Below are positions 40,019-48,820 of a DNA stretch of 64,000 nucleotides, in pieces. Numbering within the stretch: position 1 is the first letter of the stretch; every line of letters starts with the position of its first letter. The DNA lies in contig NZ_CP121659.1 in assembly GCF_029714365.1 (NCBI RefSeq), forward strand, positions 3,247,001-3,311,000, given 5' to 3'. Below the pieces are notes generated by a model, which saw only the letters and a program-made list of their open reading frames with translations, was not told the DNA's origin and did not search any database. The stretch comes from Sinorhizobium terangae. GTDB taxonomy: Bacteria; Pseudomonadota; Alphaproteobacteria; Rhizobiales; Rhizobiaceae. A program made the translations under genes and the position numbers.

Positions 40019-40558
40019 TCAGCGACTGAGGCTGACCGGCTGTCCGCTGTTGGTCGAACCGTCGAAGCGCGCGTCCGCGGTCTTGTAGAGGCGGGCGATC
40101 GGATTGCCGCCGCGGTCCTTCAGCACCACCTGCTTGCCAGCGACTTCCCAGGAGCCCATCGTCGTCAGTTCGCCGGCGCAGCCGCGCGTGCCGCCGCGCG
40201 ATCCGCTGCCGAGGTTCGTCAGCGTCAGGAACATGTCGCAGGAGCTGCCGGCGCTCGACACGCGCCAATTGCCGACCATCGATTCCTTCGTCACGTCAAG
40301 CGCGTTGGGATTGGCCGCAACTTGCGTGCCGGCCGGCGCGCCGCCGGGTACGGCTGCGCCGGCGGTGGGTGCCGCCGGGAACTGGGAAGTGTTCGTCGTC
40401 GGATCCGGAAGTTGGCTCGACGAAACCGTCGGAACGGGCTGAGCCTGCAGCGGAGCAGGTGAAACATCCTGAGAACCGAAACCACCCATAGATGTCCGCT
40501 GGCATCCGGTCAGCGCAAGCACAACCGCCAGCCCCGCCGCCGCATGAAAAACCCGCAT
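40019..40558 (-). CDS. outer-membrane lipoprotein, Omp19/AprI-Inh family
   Basis: A 179-residue lipoprotein. Its signal peptide ends in a lipobox LALTGC (lipidated Cys at about 19). A Pro/Thr/Ala-rich low-complexity stretch runs to about residue 90. The C-terminal beta-barrel domain has MVGNWRVSS, the Cys pair [10 protein letters not shown] and GCAGEL, and [14 protein letters not shown], matching the AprI/Inh metalloprotease-inhibitor fold of Brucella Omp19. It may protect envelope proteins against proteases; that role is established for Omp19, not for this protein. ATG 40558 gives the signal peptide. Confidence 0.82.
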   Translation of the reverse strand: MRVFHAAAGLAVVLALTGCQRTSMGGFGSQDVSPAPLQAQPVPTVSSSQLPDPTTNTSQFPAAPTAGAAVPGGAPAGTQVAANPNALDVTKESMVGNWRVSSAGSSCDMFLTLTNLGSGSRGGTRGCAGELTTMGSWEVAGKQVVLKDRGGNPIARLYKTADARFDGSTNSGQPVSLSR

Positions 40559-40754
40559 GTCTCTTACCCCCGATATCTTCGTCGAACCATGATGCAACGC
40601 GATAATAATGGCCGAACTACAGCAAATCCACCTGACAAATCAAGGGAAGGCATTTCAGCAGTGCCTGTTGCACGATTGAAACGCCGCGTCGAACGGGTGC
40701 GCGCCACACCCGCCGATGCTGAAAACACGGCATGGCCGGGCGGCGCAAATGCAA

Positions 40755-41351
40755 TCAATGATTGACACCCGCATAGGCACGGTCGCCCCAGAGCGACTCG
40801 ACCGTCCGGTTCCTGCCGCAGCCGTTTCGGTAGTACCAGTAGCGAATCGGGTTTCGTGCGCCGAAGTTCTGATGATAGTCCTCGGCCCGCCAGAATTTTG
40901 CGGCCCGCTCGACCGGTGTCACGATCGGCTTCCCGAGTTCGGCCTCAGCCTTGATCTTTCCGGCCTTGGCGTCCATCGCCTGCCGCTCGTCGAGCGCGTA
41001 GATCGCGGTCGTGTAGGCAAAGCCGCGATCACAGAACTGACCGCCGGCATCCGTTGGGTCGGTCGTGTGGAACAGCACCGAGACAAGCGTCGAATAGGAA
41101 ACGCGGTCCGGATCGAATTTGATGCGGACGACTTCGCGATGGCCGCCCTTCACATAGTTCTCATAGGTCGGATTGGCACTCTTGCCGCCGGCGTACCCCG
41201 AGATCGTCTCCAGCACGCCGGGCACGCCGTCGAAATCGGTCTCGACGCACCAGAAACAGCCGCCGGCAAACAGCGCAAACTGCGGCTCGGCCGCCCGCGC
41301 CGGCAATGACAGCAAGCACGCAGCGGCAAGTGCAAACAGCAAACGATTCAT
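40755..41351 (-). CDS. msrA: peptide methionine-S-sulfoxide reductase, exported
   Basis: A 198-residue MsrA with a signal peptide (MNRLLFALAAACLLSLPARA), so it likely acts in the periplasm. The catalytic C32 lies in GGCFWCVE. GYAGG and HREVVRIKFDP follow, and the resolving Cys region is near the C-terminus (NGCGR). It repairs S-methionine sulfoxide in proteins. The ATG at 41351 is chosen because it creates the signal peptide; the open frame further upstream runs into the repeat region. Confidence 0.9.
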   Translation of the reverse strand: MNRLLFALAAACLLSLPARAAEPQFALFAGGCFWCVETDFDGVPGVLETISGYAGGKSANPTYENYVKGGHREVVRIKFDPDRVSYSTLVSVLFHTTDPTDAGGQFCDRGFAYTTAIYALDERQAMDAKAGKIKAEAELGKPIVTPVERAAKFWRAEDYHQNFGARNPIRYWYYRNGCGRNRTVESLWGDRAYAGVNH

Positions 41352-41446
41352 CGCGATCTCCGATCCCCAGTATAAAGCTATGAGGACCGCCGAAAGTTTC
41401 AAAATCAAATGCCGACACGGGGCCGTGAAGTTCGTGAAATACGCCC

Positions 41447-41661
41447 GAGCGGGATGAGGAAAAGTGTGCGCGGTTTTCCGCCCGCAACCCCGCTCTAACT
41501 TATTACAGCGCCGTGCGTCCTTTAGGACGCACAAAGGACGCTGTAACTCTTTGATTCCACGCATCGTGCTTTCCGAAAATCGGGTCCGATTTTCGGGCCG
41601 ATGCGCTAGAGTCGATCACGTTTATGATTTTGGGTCGAATCGACCCAAAATCATCGTGATC
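41447..41661. repeat. four-module composite repeat between sdhB and msrA
   Basis: Four hairpins in 215 bp. 41447-41495 is the GAGCGGGATG module with core AGGAAAAGTG...CGGTTTTCCG. 41504-41607 is a complete RIME1-like element in inverted orientation (TACAGCG...CGCTGTA, then CGCATCG...CGATGCG). 41614-41661 is the GATCACG...CGTGATC module. With short flanks these fill the 361-bp gap; no gene is seen. Confidence 0.85.
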
Positions 41662-41712
41662 TGATGGCGGGCCCAGAAAGCTCGCCGTCAATGCCGAAAA
41701 AGTTGCCGGGAA

Positions 41713-42492
41713 TCAGACCCTGCGCTCGACCAGCATTTTCTTGATCTCGCCGATCGCCTTGGCCGGGTTGAGCCCCTTCGGACAGGCCTGGGCGCAGTTC
41801 ATGATCGTGTGGCAGCGGTAGAGCCGGAACGGATCCTCGAGGTTGTCGAGCCGCTCGCCGGTCGCCTCGTCGCGGCTATCGATCAGCCAGCGGTAGGCCT
41901 GCAGGAGAACGGCCGGGCCGAGATAGCGGTCGCCGTTCCACCAATAGCTCGGACAGGAGGTCGAGCAGCAGGCGCAAAGGATGCACTCGTAGAGGCCGTC
42001 GAGCTTCTGCCGGTCCTCATGGCTCTGCTTCCATTCCTTGGCCGGCGTCGGCGAAACCGTCTTCAGCCAGGGTTCGATCGAGCGGTGCTGGGCATAGAAA
42101 TTAGTGAGATCCGGCACCAGATCCTTGACCACCGGCATGTGCGGCAACGGATAGATCTTCACCGTGCCCTTGATCTCGTCCATGCCCTTGGTGCAGGCGA
42201 GCGTGTTGGTGCCGTCGATGTTCATCGCGCAGGAGCCGCAAATGCCCTCGCGACAGGAGCGGCGAAGCGTCAGCGTCGGATCGATCTTGTTCTTGATGTA
42301 GAGCAGTCCGTCGAGCACCATCGGACCGCAGTCGTCGATGTCGATGTAGTAGGTGTCGACGCGCGGATTCTTGCCGTCGTCCGGATTCCAGCGATAGACG
42401 CGGTATTCGCGCAGGTTCGTCGCGCCGACCGGTTTCGGCCAGACCTTGCCTTCGGTGATCTGCGAGTTCTTGGGGAGAGCGAGTTCAACCAT
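41713..42492 (-). CDS. sdhB: succinate dehydrogenase iron-sulfur subunit
   Basis: A 259-residue subunit with all three Fe-S clusters: 2Fe-2S at C80/C85/C88/C100 (CREGICGSC), 4Fe-4S at C170/C173/C176, and 3Fe-4S with C180, C227 and C233, closing with C237. It passes electrons from SdhA to ubiquinone at the SdhCD anchor. It lies 18 bp after sdhA and is the last gene of sdhCDAB. The composite repeat region follows. Confidence 0.98.
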   Translation of the reverse strand: MVELALPKNSQITEGKVWPKPVGATNLREYRVYRWNPDDGKNPRVDTYYIDIDDCGPMVLDGLLYIKNKIDPTLTLRRSCREGICGSCAMNIDGTNTLACTKGMDEIKGTVKIYPLPHMPVVKDLVPDLTNFYAQHRSIEPWLKTVSPTPAKEWKQSHEDRQKLDGLYECILCACCSTSCPSYWWNGDRYLGPAVLLQAYRWLIDSRDEATGERLDNLEDPFRLYRCHTIMNCAQACPKGLNPAKAIGEIKKMLVERRV

Positions 42493-42510
42493 GTGCCTTA
42501 GTCCTCGAGA

Positions 42511-44352
42511 TCAGTACACGCGCGCCTTCGGGGCGATCTTCTTGGGATCGATGCCCTCGGCGATCAGGTCGGTGTGAACCGGGCGATAGTCGAGCCGGAC
42601 ATCGCCGGCCGCGTTGACCCAGGCAAGCGTATGCTTGCGCCAGTTGTCGTCGTCGCGCCCCCCGAACGGACCTTCGGTATAATCCTCGCGCGCATGCGAC
42701 CCGCGGCTCTCCTTGCGCGCCTCGGCGCCGTAGATGGTCGTGATGGCATTGGCCATCAGATTTTCCAGCTCCAGCGTTTCGACAAGGTCGGAGTTCCAGA
42801 TCATTGAGCGGTCGGTGACCTTGACGTCGGAAAGCTCCTTCCAGATTTCCGACAGGCGGCGGCAGCCGGATTCGAGGGATTCCTGCGTGCGGAAGACGGC
42901 GGCGTCTTCCTGCATGGCGCGCTGCATCTTCTCGCGCAGCACCGCCGTCGGCGTCCTGCCATTGGCATGGCGCAGGCGGTCAAAGCGCTCGACGATGCGG
43001 TCGCAGGCAGCCGTGTTGAGCGCCGGAATCGATTCGTTGCGGTCGATGATCTGGCCGGCGCGGATTGCCGCGGCGCGACCGAAGACGACGAGGTCGATCA
43101 GCGAGTTGGAGCCAAGCCGGTTGGCGCCGTGAACCGAGGCGCAGCCCGCTTCGCCGACTGCCATCAGGCCGGGCGCGATGCGCTCGGGGTTCTCGCCGTC
43201 GGCATTCAGGACCTCGCCCCAATAGTTGGTCGGAATGCCGCCCATGTTGTAGTGGACGGTCGGCAGAACCGGGATCGGCTCGCGGGTGACGTCGACGCCG
43301 GCGAAGATCTTCGCGCTCTCGGAAATGCCCGGAAGGCGCTCGTGCAGGACGGCCGGATCGAGATGGTCGAGGTGCAGGAAGATGTGGTCCTTGTTCTTGC
43401 CGACGCCGCGGCCTTCCCGGATTTCCAGCGTCATGCAGCGCGAGACGACGTCGCGCGAGGCAAGATCCTTGGCGGACGGGGCATAACGGTCCATGAAGCG
43501 CTCGCCTTCCGAATTGACGAGATAGCCGCCTTCGCCGCGCGCACCCTCGGTGATCAGACAGCCGGAGCCGTAGATGCCGGTCGGATGGAACTGCACGAAC
43601 TCCATGTCCTGGAGCGGCAGGCCGGCGCGCGCAATCATGCCGCCGCCGTCGCCGGTGCAGGTGTGCGCCGAGGTCGCCGAGAAATAGGCGCGGCCATAAC
43701 CGCCGGTCGCCAGCACCACCATCTTCGCCGAGAAGCGGTGGATCGTGCCGTCATCGAGGTTCCAGGCGATAACGCCGGTGCAGCGGCCGTCGTCCGACAT
43801 GATCAGGTCGATGGCGAAATATTCGATGAAGAACTCGGCGTTGTTCCTGAGCGACTGACCGTAGAGCGTGTGCAGGATCGCATGGCCGGTGCGGTCGGCA
43901 ACCGCGCAGGTGCGCTGCACCGGCGGGCCTTCGCCGTAATTCTGCATGTGGCCGCCGAATGGGCGCTGGTAGATCTTGCCTTCCTCGTTGCGCGAGAAGG
44001 GCACGCCGTAATGCTCGAGCTCATAGACTGCCTTCGGCGCTTCCATGGTGAGATACTGCATGGCGTCGACGTCGCCGAGCCAGTCAGACCCCTTGACCGT
44101 GTCGTAGAGATGCCACTGCCAGCTGTCGGGCGTCATGTTCTGCAGCGAAGCAGCGATGCCGCCCTGGGCCGCAACGGTGTGCGAGCGCGTCGGGAAGACC
44201 TTGGTAATGCAGGCCGTCTTCAGCCCCTGTTCGGCCATGCCGAGGGTCGCGCGCAGGCCCGCACCGCCGGCGCCGACAACGACCACGTCGAAGGCGTGGT
44301 CGACACATTGGTAAGCCCTGCCGTTTGCAGCGGGTGAACTGATCGATGCCAT
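42511..44352 (-). CDS. sdhA: succinate dehydrogenase flavoprotein subunit
   Basis: A 613-residue flavoprotein. FAD-binding GAGGAGL is near 27-33, and the covalent FAD attachment is H58 ([11 protein letters not shown]). The active-site region has HPTGIYGSG and the catalytic-Arg block [17 protein letters not shown]. It oxidises succinate to fumarate at the cytoplasmic face. ATG 44352 is preferred to a start six codons upstream. It overlaps nothing and begins 7 bp after the sdhD stop. Confidence 0.98.
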   Translation of the reverse strand: MASISSPAANGRAYQCVDHAFDVVVVGAGGAGLRATLGMAEQGLKTACITKVFPTRSHTVAAQGGIAASLQNMTPDSWQWHLYDTVKGSDWLGDVDAMQYLTMEAPKAVYELEHYGVPFSRNEEGKIYQRPFGGHMQNYGEGPPVQRTCAVADRTGHAILHTLYGQSLRNNAEFFIEYFAIDLIMSDDGRCTGVIAWNLDDGTIHRFSAKMVVLATGGYGRAYFSATSAHTCTGDGGGMIARAGLPLQDMEFVQFHPTGIYGSGCLITEGARGEGGYLVNSEGERFMDRYAPSAKDLASRDVVSRCMTLEIREGRGVGKNKDHIFLHLDHLDPAVLHERLPGISESAKIFAGVDVTREPIPVLPTVHYNMGGIPTNYWGEVLNADGENPERIAPGLMAVGEAGCASVHGANRLGSNSLIDLVVFGRAAAIRAGQIIDRNESIPALNTAACDRIVERFDRLRHANGRTPTAVLREKMQRAMQEDAAVFRTQESLESGCRRLSEIWKELSDVKVTDRSMIWNSDLVETLELENLMANAITTIYGAEARKESRGSHAREDYTEGPFGGRDDDNWRKHTLAWVNAAGDVRLDYRPVHTDLIAEGIDPKKIAPKARVY

Positions 44353-44359
44353 GGCGAAA

Positions 44360-44740
44360 TTACCCTGCAAAAGCGATCTTCAGGATGGCGAAAAGACAGA
44401 GCCCGCCGACCGCGATCGCGAAAAATGTGTTGAGCATGAGAAGAGCGATCTTGATGCCTTCCGCATGCACGTAGTCTTCGATGATCACCTGCATGCCGAG
44501 CCTCATGTGTGTGAGAGCGGAAAGGAGCACGAGAGCCATGATCACCGCGACGAACGGATTGGAGAGCGCCGCGACGACCTCCGCATGGGGAGCGCCCGCA
44601 TAGCGGGCCACGAAGAAGGCGAAGAAAATCAGCAGCGGAATATTGGAGACAGCCGTCAGACGCTGGCGCCAGAAATGATCGGTCCCCTCCTTGGCGGAGC
44701 CGAGGCCGCGGACCTTGGCGAGAGGTGTGCGCATATCCAT
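44360..44740 (-). CDS. sdhD: succinate dehydrogenase membrane anchor subunit
   Basis: A 126-residue anchor protein starting [24 protein letters not shown], the usual alphaproteobacterial SdhD opening. It has three hydrophobic helices and a conserved [15 protein letters not shown], where the His can ligate haem b and the Asp-Tyr pair lines the quinone site. The long open frame upstream only overlaps sdhC. It starts 11 bp after sdhC. Confidence 0.95.
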   Translation of the reverse strand: MDMRTPLAKVRGLGSAKEGTDHFWRQRLTAVSNIPLLIFFAFFVARYAGAPHAEVVAALSNPFVAVIMALVLLSALTHMRLGMQVIIEDYVHAEGIKIALLMLNTFFAIAVGGLCLFAILKIAFAG

Positions 44741-44751
44741 GTCGTATTCCC

Positions 44752-45147
44752 TCAGTACCGAACCAGATAGCCGATCACCCAGATCAGCAGTGTCAGAGAA
44801 ACCGATCCGATGATCGTCGCCTTGGCCATCTTCGTCGCGAAATGCTTCTCGTAGCCGTAGCCGAGATCCCAGACGAAATGGCGGATGCCGCCGAGCATGT
44901 GATGGACGAGGGCCCAGGTGTAGCCGAAGAGGACGAGCTTGCCGATCCAGGTGCCGAACAGCCAGCTGACCCAATCATAATAGGCGGCACCCGAGGCGGC
45001 GGCGATCAGCCACCAGGCCACGAGGATCGTGCCGAAATAAAGGGCGCCGCCGGTAATGCGATGCACGATCGACATCACCATGGTCGGGATGGGTTTGTAG
45101 ATTTGAAGATGCGGCGAGAGCGGCCGGCTTCTTGTGACATTCGTCAT
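44752..45147 (-). CDS. sdhC: succinate dehydrogenase cytochrome b556 subunit
   Basis: A 131-residue subunit. It has the N-terminal [26 protein letters not shown] signature (quinone-binding Ser/Arg) and the haem-ligand region [17 protein letters not shown] near 83-99, with three hydrophobic helices. Start ATG 45147 ([13 protein letters not shown]) has GGTTCC upstream but no perfect ribosome site. It is the first gene of sdhCDAB; the operon promoter should be in 45148-45455. Confidence 0.96.
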   Translation of the reverse strand: MTNVTRSRPLSPHLQIYKPIPTMVMSIVHRITGGALYFGTILVAWWLIAAASGAAYYDWVSWLFGTWIGKLVLFGYTWALVHHMLGGIRHFVWDLGYGYEKHFATKMAKATIIGSVSLTLLIWVIGYLVRY

Positions 45148-45455
45148 CGGAACCTCACGGTGTGATCGGATTGCCGCGGCCAAAAACTTGATCGCTTTAG
45201 TCCGGTATCGCACACGATTGTGCGCAATTCAGTCATTCGGACCTTTAATCACCCCAGGGCATAACGACAAGTATCCTTGCGGTGCAAAATAAATAAAATC
45301 GATTAGACAAAAAACGGCATTTTTGAGCCCTGCTGAGACATGGGAGCGAATTAACGATAAGCGCAAAAAACATAAGCAAATCCGTGACATTTGCCCGCAA
45401 CTGGCCCAGGATGGCTTTAACGATTTGTTAAGGATGGTCCGGAGGGCACGGCAGA
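45148..45455. promoter_or_regulatory. divergent control region, sdhC / duplicated-motif secreted protein
   Basis: A 308-bp A/T-rich region between divergent genes, no open frame of note. It contains GCACA-CGAT-TGTGC at 45210-45223, 63 bp upstream of sdhC, as a possible small operator. GGAGG lies about 11 bp before the plus-strand gene. Promoter elements were not assigned. Confidence 0.45.
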
Positions 45456-46103
45456 ATGAATCTGTTGCGAGTGGTCGGTGCGACCAAAGTCCTGGTACTG
45501 ACTTGCGCCCTGGCAATGCCTGTCGGTCTGCCGGCGGCAGCGGCGAACGGCGCGAGCTTTGGCGACGTCCAGACCCGGACACGCCATGTCCGGCTCAAGC
45601 ACGGCTTCAGCCATCATGGCTTTCGCAAATTCCACCGCGGCCATCGGTTCTTTGCCGGCCATCGGAGACACCGCTCCGTCATGTCAGGCATCGATGATTT
45701 CTCGTCCTTCACTTCGCAAGGCCTGCCCAATATCCAGACCCGCACCCGGCACGTACGGCTGAAGCATCACCTGAGGGGCTTCGCGCGGCGTGATTGGCGC
45801 CCGGACGTTGACGTGATCGTGATTGGCGGGGGCTTCGGCCCATACGATGCCATAGGGTCCTATGGCGGCGACGACTTTCCTTCGGTCACACCCGGCATCG
45901 GAACCTATGCGGGCGGCATTTCGGCCTTCCGGCAGGAGGGCAACGGCATCTATTTCAGCCACTACGACAACAACAACTATGTGGCTGAGGGTGCGGCCGA
46001 TCCCGCCCCGCCGCTTAATCGTGCGAAGATCATCGCCGTCTCGCCGCAACCGAACGACCGCGTCTGCTCGTGGGAACATGGGGTCTGCGTCATCCGGCCA
46101 TAG
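45456..46103 (+). CDS. secreted His/Arg-rich protein with a duplicated QTRTRHVRLKH motif
   Basis: A 215-residue protein that I do not recognise. It has a signal peptide (about 1-30, ending PAAAANG). The motif QTRTRHVRLKH occurs at 39-49 and again at 94-104, identical in protein but with several synonymous differences in DNA. Between them lies a His/Arg-rich stretch (GFSHHGFRKFHRGHRFFAGHRRHR, about 50-73). After residue 116 it becomes Gly-rich, then Asn/Asp-rich, and ends CSWEHGVCVIRP with two Cys that could form a disulfide. Periplasmic or outer-surface location is likely. The basic/His content would suit binding polyanions or metals, but that is inference. Divergent from sdhCDAB. Confidence 0.75.
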   Translation: MNLLRVVGATKVLVLTCALAMPVGLPAAAANGASFGDVQTRTRHVRLKHGFSHHGFRKFHRGHRFFAGHRRHRSVMSGIDDFSSFTSQGLPNIQTRTRHVRLKHHLRGFARRDWRPDVDVIVIGGGFGPYDAIGSYGGDDFPSVTPGIGTYAGGISAFRQEGNGIYFSHYDNNNYVAEGAADPAPPLNRAKIIAVSPQPNDRVCSWEHGVCVIRP

Positions 46104-46149
46104 GCGGAATAAGGCGGCAGGATGGGCGCGCGGGTGCGTCCGCCCGCCC

Positions 46150-46312
46150 TCCCAACAAAGACCCCTCCCCACAAGTGGGAGGGGCTTCAGCATGCGCTGC
46201 GGCCGCGTGCCATTTCCAAAAATTTAGCCCGCTGCAACGTCAAAAGGAACGGAGGCTCGCGGCACGATGAGCCCCTCCCCCTTGTGGGGAGGGGTTGGGG
46301 AGGGGTCTTATC
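46150..46312. repeat. pair of CCCCTCCCCAC-type hairpins
   Basis: Two related hairpins, CCCCTCCCCAC-AA-GTGGGAGGGG at 46162-46184 and a CCCCTCCCC...GGGGAGGGG hairpin at 46272-46294, separated by 87 bp and followed by a further GGGGAGGGG. They lie between the convergent secreted-protein and methyltransferase genes and could stop transcription from either side. Confidence 0.6.
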
Positions 46313-46336
46313 AGACGTGCAAAGTGTGGGCGCCTG

Positions 46337-46999
46337 TCAGCCGAAGGTGTCGGCGGGCTCGAAGCGCCAGACGGTCGTGCGCTTCACCTCGCTGTCTTCG
46401 AGGGCTCGCGTGACCGGCACTTCATAGGTCGAAAGCGCCGTCATCATCTGCCGCGGGCAATAGGCGCGCCCCGGGTCGCCGACGAGCACGGCAGCACCCG
46501 CCCTCGCCAACCCGGCAAGCCAGGGGCGAAGCAGATCGGCAAACCCTTTGTCATAGAAGACGTCGCCGGCGAGATAGACGTCGGCGTACTTCGGCTCGCC
46601 GATGATGTTTCGGTCGCTGAACGCGATTTCGACCCCGTTCAACGCCGCATTCAGCCGTACCGCCGTTTCCGCCCAGGGATCGATGTCGACGGCGAGGACG
46701 GAAGCGGCGCCTGCCTTCATCGCCGCAATCGCGACGAGGCCTGAGCCGGAGGCGAAATCGATCACACGGCGGCCGCGCACGGTTTCCGGGCGGTCGAGGA
46801 CATAACGCGCAAGCCCCTGCCCGCCCGCCCAGGCGAAAGCCCAGAACGGCGGCGGCAGACCTATCTCCTCAAGCTCCTCCTGCGTCTTCAGCCAAAGATC
46901 GTGCGCTTCGCTCGCGAGACGCAGCCGGATCTCCGGTACATGCGGCGGCGAGAGAATGCCCGTGTTGGCGCGGATGAAGCTTTCGGGATTGGTCTTCAA
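46337..46999 (-). CDS. class I SAM-dependent methyltransferase (ETFB-lysine methyltransferase-like)
   Basis: A protein of about 220 residues with SAM-binding motif I VIDFASGSGLVAIAA near 80-94, an acidic motif LAVDIDPWA, and the distinctive PPPFWAFAWAGGQGLARYVLD before it. That FWAFAWAGG block is shared with METTL20-like methyltransferases that modify lysine in the electron-transfer flavoprotein beta subunit. I regard that as likely but not shown. The start is taken as TTG 46999, 10 bp after the EVE gene stop. Longer in-frame starts would overlap that gene. Last gene of the tsaD-gpsA run. Confidence 0.78.
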   Translation of the reverse strand: MKTNPESFIRANTGILSPPHVPEIRLRLASEAHDLWLKTQEELEEIGLPPPFWAFAWAGGQGLARYVLDRPETVRGRRVIDFASGSGLVAIAAMKAGAASVLAVDIDPWAETAVRLNAALNGVEIAFSDRNIIGEPKYADVYLAGDVFYDKGFADLLRPWLAGLARAGAAVLVGDPGRAYCPRQMMTALSTYEVPVTRALEDSEVKRTTVWRFEPADTFG

Positions 47000-47009
47000 G
47001 GAGAACGTC

Positions 47010-47441
47010 TCAGCGCGGCGGGTTGTCGAGCCCGCCCATGCGGCAGACCTCGATCCACTCCTCATCGGTAACCGGCTGCACCGAAAGCCGCATCGACGTC
47101 ACCAGCGACATCTTGGCAAGCTTGGGGTTTTCCTTGATCTCCTTGAGAGAGACCGGGCGCGGCATGTCCATGACTGCACGGATATCGACGCAGTCCCAAC
47201 GGGCATCGCCTTCAGCCGTCGAATCCGGGTGCGACAGCGCGCATACCTCGGTGATCCCGACGATCTCCAGGCCTTCATTGGAGTGATAGAAGAAGCCTTT
47301 GTCGCCGATCTGCATCGCCCGCATGTTGTTGCGCGCGAGGTAGTTGCGAACGCCGGTCCACTCGGTACCCTTTTCGCCGGCGTCCTTCTGCATCTGCCAG
47401 GACCACTTATTCGGCTCGGATTTGTAAAGCCAGAAAGCCAT
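47010..47441 (-). CDS. EVE-domain protein
   Basis: A 143-residue protein that is essentially one EVE (PUA-like) domain: MAFWLYKSEPNKWSWQ at the start, WTGVRNYLARNNMRAMQIGDKGFFYHS, then SLVTSMRLSVQPVTDEEW. EVE domains bind modified bases in DNA or RNA through an aromatic cage. Stand-alone copies such as this (thymocyte nuclear protein 1 type) have no settled role. ATG 47441 lies 5 bp after the YciI-like gene. Confidence 0.88.
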   Translation of the reverse strand: MAFWLYKSEPNKWSWQMQKDAGEKGTEWTGVRNYLARNNMRAMQIGDKGFFYHSNEGLEIVGITEVCALSHPDSTAEGDARWDCVDIRAVMDMPRPVSLKEIKENPKLAKMSLVTSMRLSVQPVTDEEWIEVCRMGGLDNPPR

Positions 47442-47446
47442 CGCCC

Positions 47447-47740
47447 TCACGCCTCCGGATTGTTGAAGACCCAGTTGTAGGCCTTGATCTCGACATTCGA
47501 GAAGAGGCCGGCCTTGGCATAGGGATCTGCCGCGGCGATCGCTTTCGCCTCCTCAAGCGTCTCGGTCTTGACGATCACCAGGCTTCCCGTCGGCTTTCCA
47601 TCCGCCCCAAGAAAGGGCCCGGCGATCTTGAGGATGCCCCTGGCGTTGAGATGATCGAGATAGGCGAGGTGGTCGGGACGCGTATCCAGCCTGAGTTGCA
47701 GGCCGCCGGGCTTGTCCGTGCATAGAAGTGCGAAGAGCAT
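47447..47740 (-). CDS. YciI-family protein
   Basis: A 97-residue YciI-like protein (MLFALLCTDKPGGLQLRLDTRPDHLAYL...). It has the family His/Asp pair (RPDHLAYLDHL), the GPFLGADGKPTGSLVIV strand and DPYAKAGLFSNVEI. It folds as a dimeric ferredoxin-like barrel with a possible His-Asp active site. Cellular role unknown. It lies 78 bp after gpsA and 5 bp before the EVE gene. ATG 47740 gives the family N-terminus. Confidence 0.88.
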   Translation of the reverse strand: MLFALLCTDKPGGLQLRLDTRPDHLAYLDHLNARGILKIAGPFLGADGKPTGSLVIVKTETLEEAKAIAAADPYAKAGLFSNVEIKAYNWVFNNPEA

Positions 47741-47818
47741 GGTTCCTCCTGACGTTATCGATCGGAGCGGGAGGCGAGCCGAAAGCCGCTTTACGCTTTT
47801 GCCCATCCCGCCGCCGAA

Positions 47819-48820
47819 TCATTCCTGGGTGATCGGGCGCGACATCAACTGCTCCAGGGCGGTGCGGACATCGAGCCTTCCGTCGATGATGGCGGCGACC
47901 GCTTCGGTGATCGGCATGTCGACACCGAGTTCGTGCGCGACGCGCGCGGCAACCGACGCGGCAAAGGCGCCCTCGACCAGTTCCCGGCCCTGTCCGCTCG
48001 CCGGCCCGTCCCTGCCGAGCGCGATGCCGAAGCGCAGGTTGCGCGACTGATGGCTCGTCGCCGTCAGCACGAGGTCGCCGAGCCCGGAAAGGCCACGGAC
48101 GGTATCCGGTTCCCCGCCCTGCGCCACGACGAAGCGCGACATTTCCGCAAGGCCGCGGGAGATCAGCGCCGCACGGGCCGAATCGCCGAGACCGGCGCCC
48201 TCGACGATGCCGCAGGCGATCGCGAGCACGTTCTTGAGCGCCCCGCCAAGCTGCACGCCGATGCGGTCCGCCGAGGGGTAGAGCCGAAACGTCCGGCCGG
48301 AAAGGGTTTCCGCGAGTTCCGTGGCGGTGTCGCTGTCGCGAGCCGCGACGACCATTGCCGTCGGAAGACCCCTGGCGATATCGGCGGCAAAGCCGGGACC
48401 GGACAGCACACCGACCTTGTGGCCCGGCAGCTCCTCGTCGAGCACTTCCGTCAGGAGCCAGCCGGTCGATTGCTCCATGCCCTTGGCACAGGTGACGATC
48501 GTCGCACCGGTGCCGATCGAGGCGCCATAGCTGCGGGCCGCGGCCCTCTGCTCCTGGGAAGGCATGGCGAAGAGGACGATATCGGCGTCCATAAGCACGG
48601 CGGTATCGGAAGAAAATCCAAGTTCCGCCGGGAGCGGAATGCCGGGCAGGAACGCATCGTTCCGGCGCGTGCGGTAGCATTGCTCGACCGTCTCCTGTCG
48701 CCGGGCAAGCAATGTCACCTTGGCATTGCCGGTCGCCGCCGCGACGGCTGCAAGCGCGGTCCCGAAGGCTCCGGCTCCAACGACGACGATTTTCGGTTTT
48801 TCGCTCATCTTGTCCATCAT
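47819..48820 (-). CDS. gpsA: NAD(P)-dependent glycerol-3-phosphate dehydrogenase
   Basis: A 333-residue GpsA with Rossmann motif [12 protein letters not shown] near 13-24, then [21 protein letters not shown] and GVLSGPGFA. The substrate/catalytic region is [13 protein letters not shown] followed by a conserved Arg/Gly-rich [14 protein letters not shown]. It makes sn-glycerol-3-phosphate for phospholipids. ATG 48820 overlaps the tsaD stop (ATGA); a second ATG at 48808 is possible. Confidence 0.96.
   Translation of the reverse strand: MMDKMSEKPKIVVVGAGAFGTALAAVAAATGNAKVTLLARRQETVEQCYRTRRNDAFLPGIPLPAELGFSSDTAVLMDADIVLFAMPSQEQRAAARSYGASIGTGATIVTCAKGMEQSTGWLLTEVLDEELPGHKVGVLSGPGFAADIARGLPTAMVVAARDSDTATELAETLSGRTFRLYPSADRIGVQLGGALKNVLAIACGIVEGAGLGDSARAALISRGLAEMSRFVVAQGGEPDTVRGLSGLGDLVLTATSHQSRNLRFGIALGRDGPASGQGRELVEGAFAASVAARVAHELGVDMPITEAVAAIIDGRLDVRTALEQLMSRPITQE

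Noticed and set aside
41447..41661. Insertion sequence remnant
   Set aside because: No transposase fragment, terminal inverted repeats at fixed spacing or target duplication; the hairpin modules fit small intergenic mosaic elements better.
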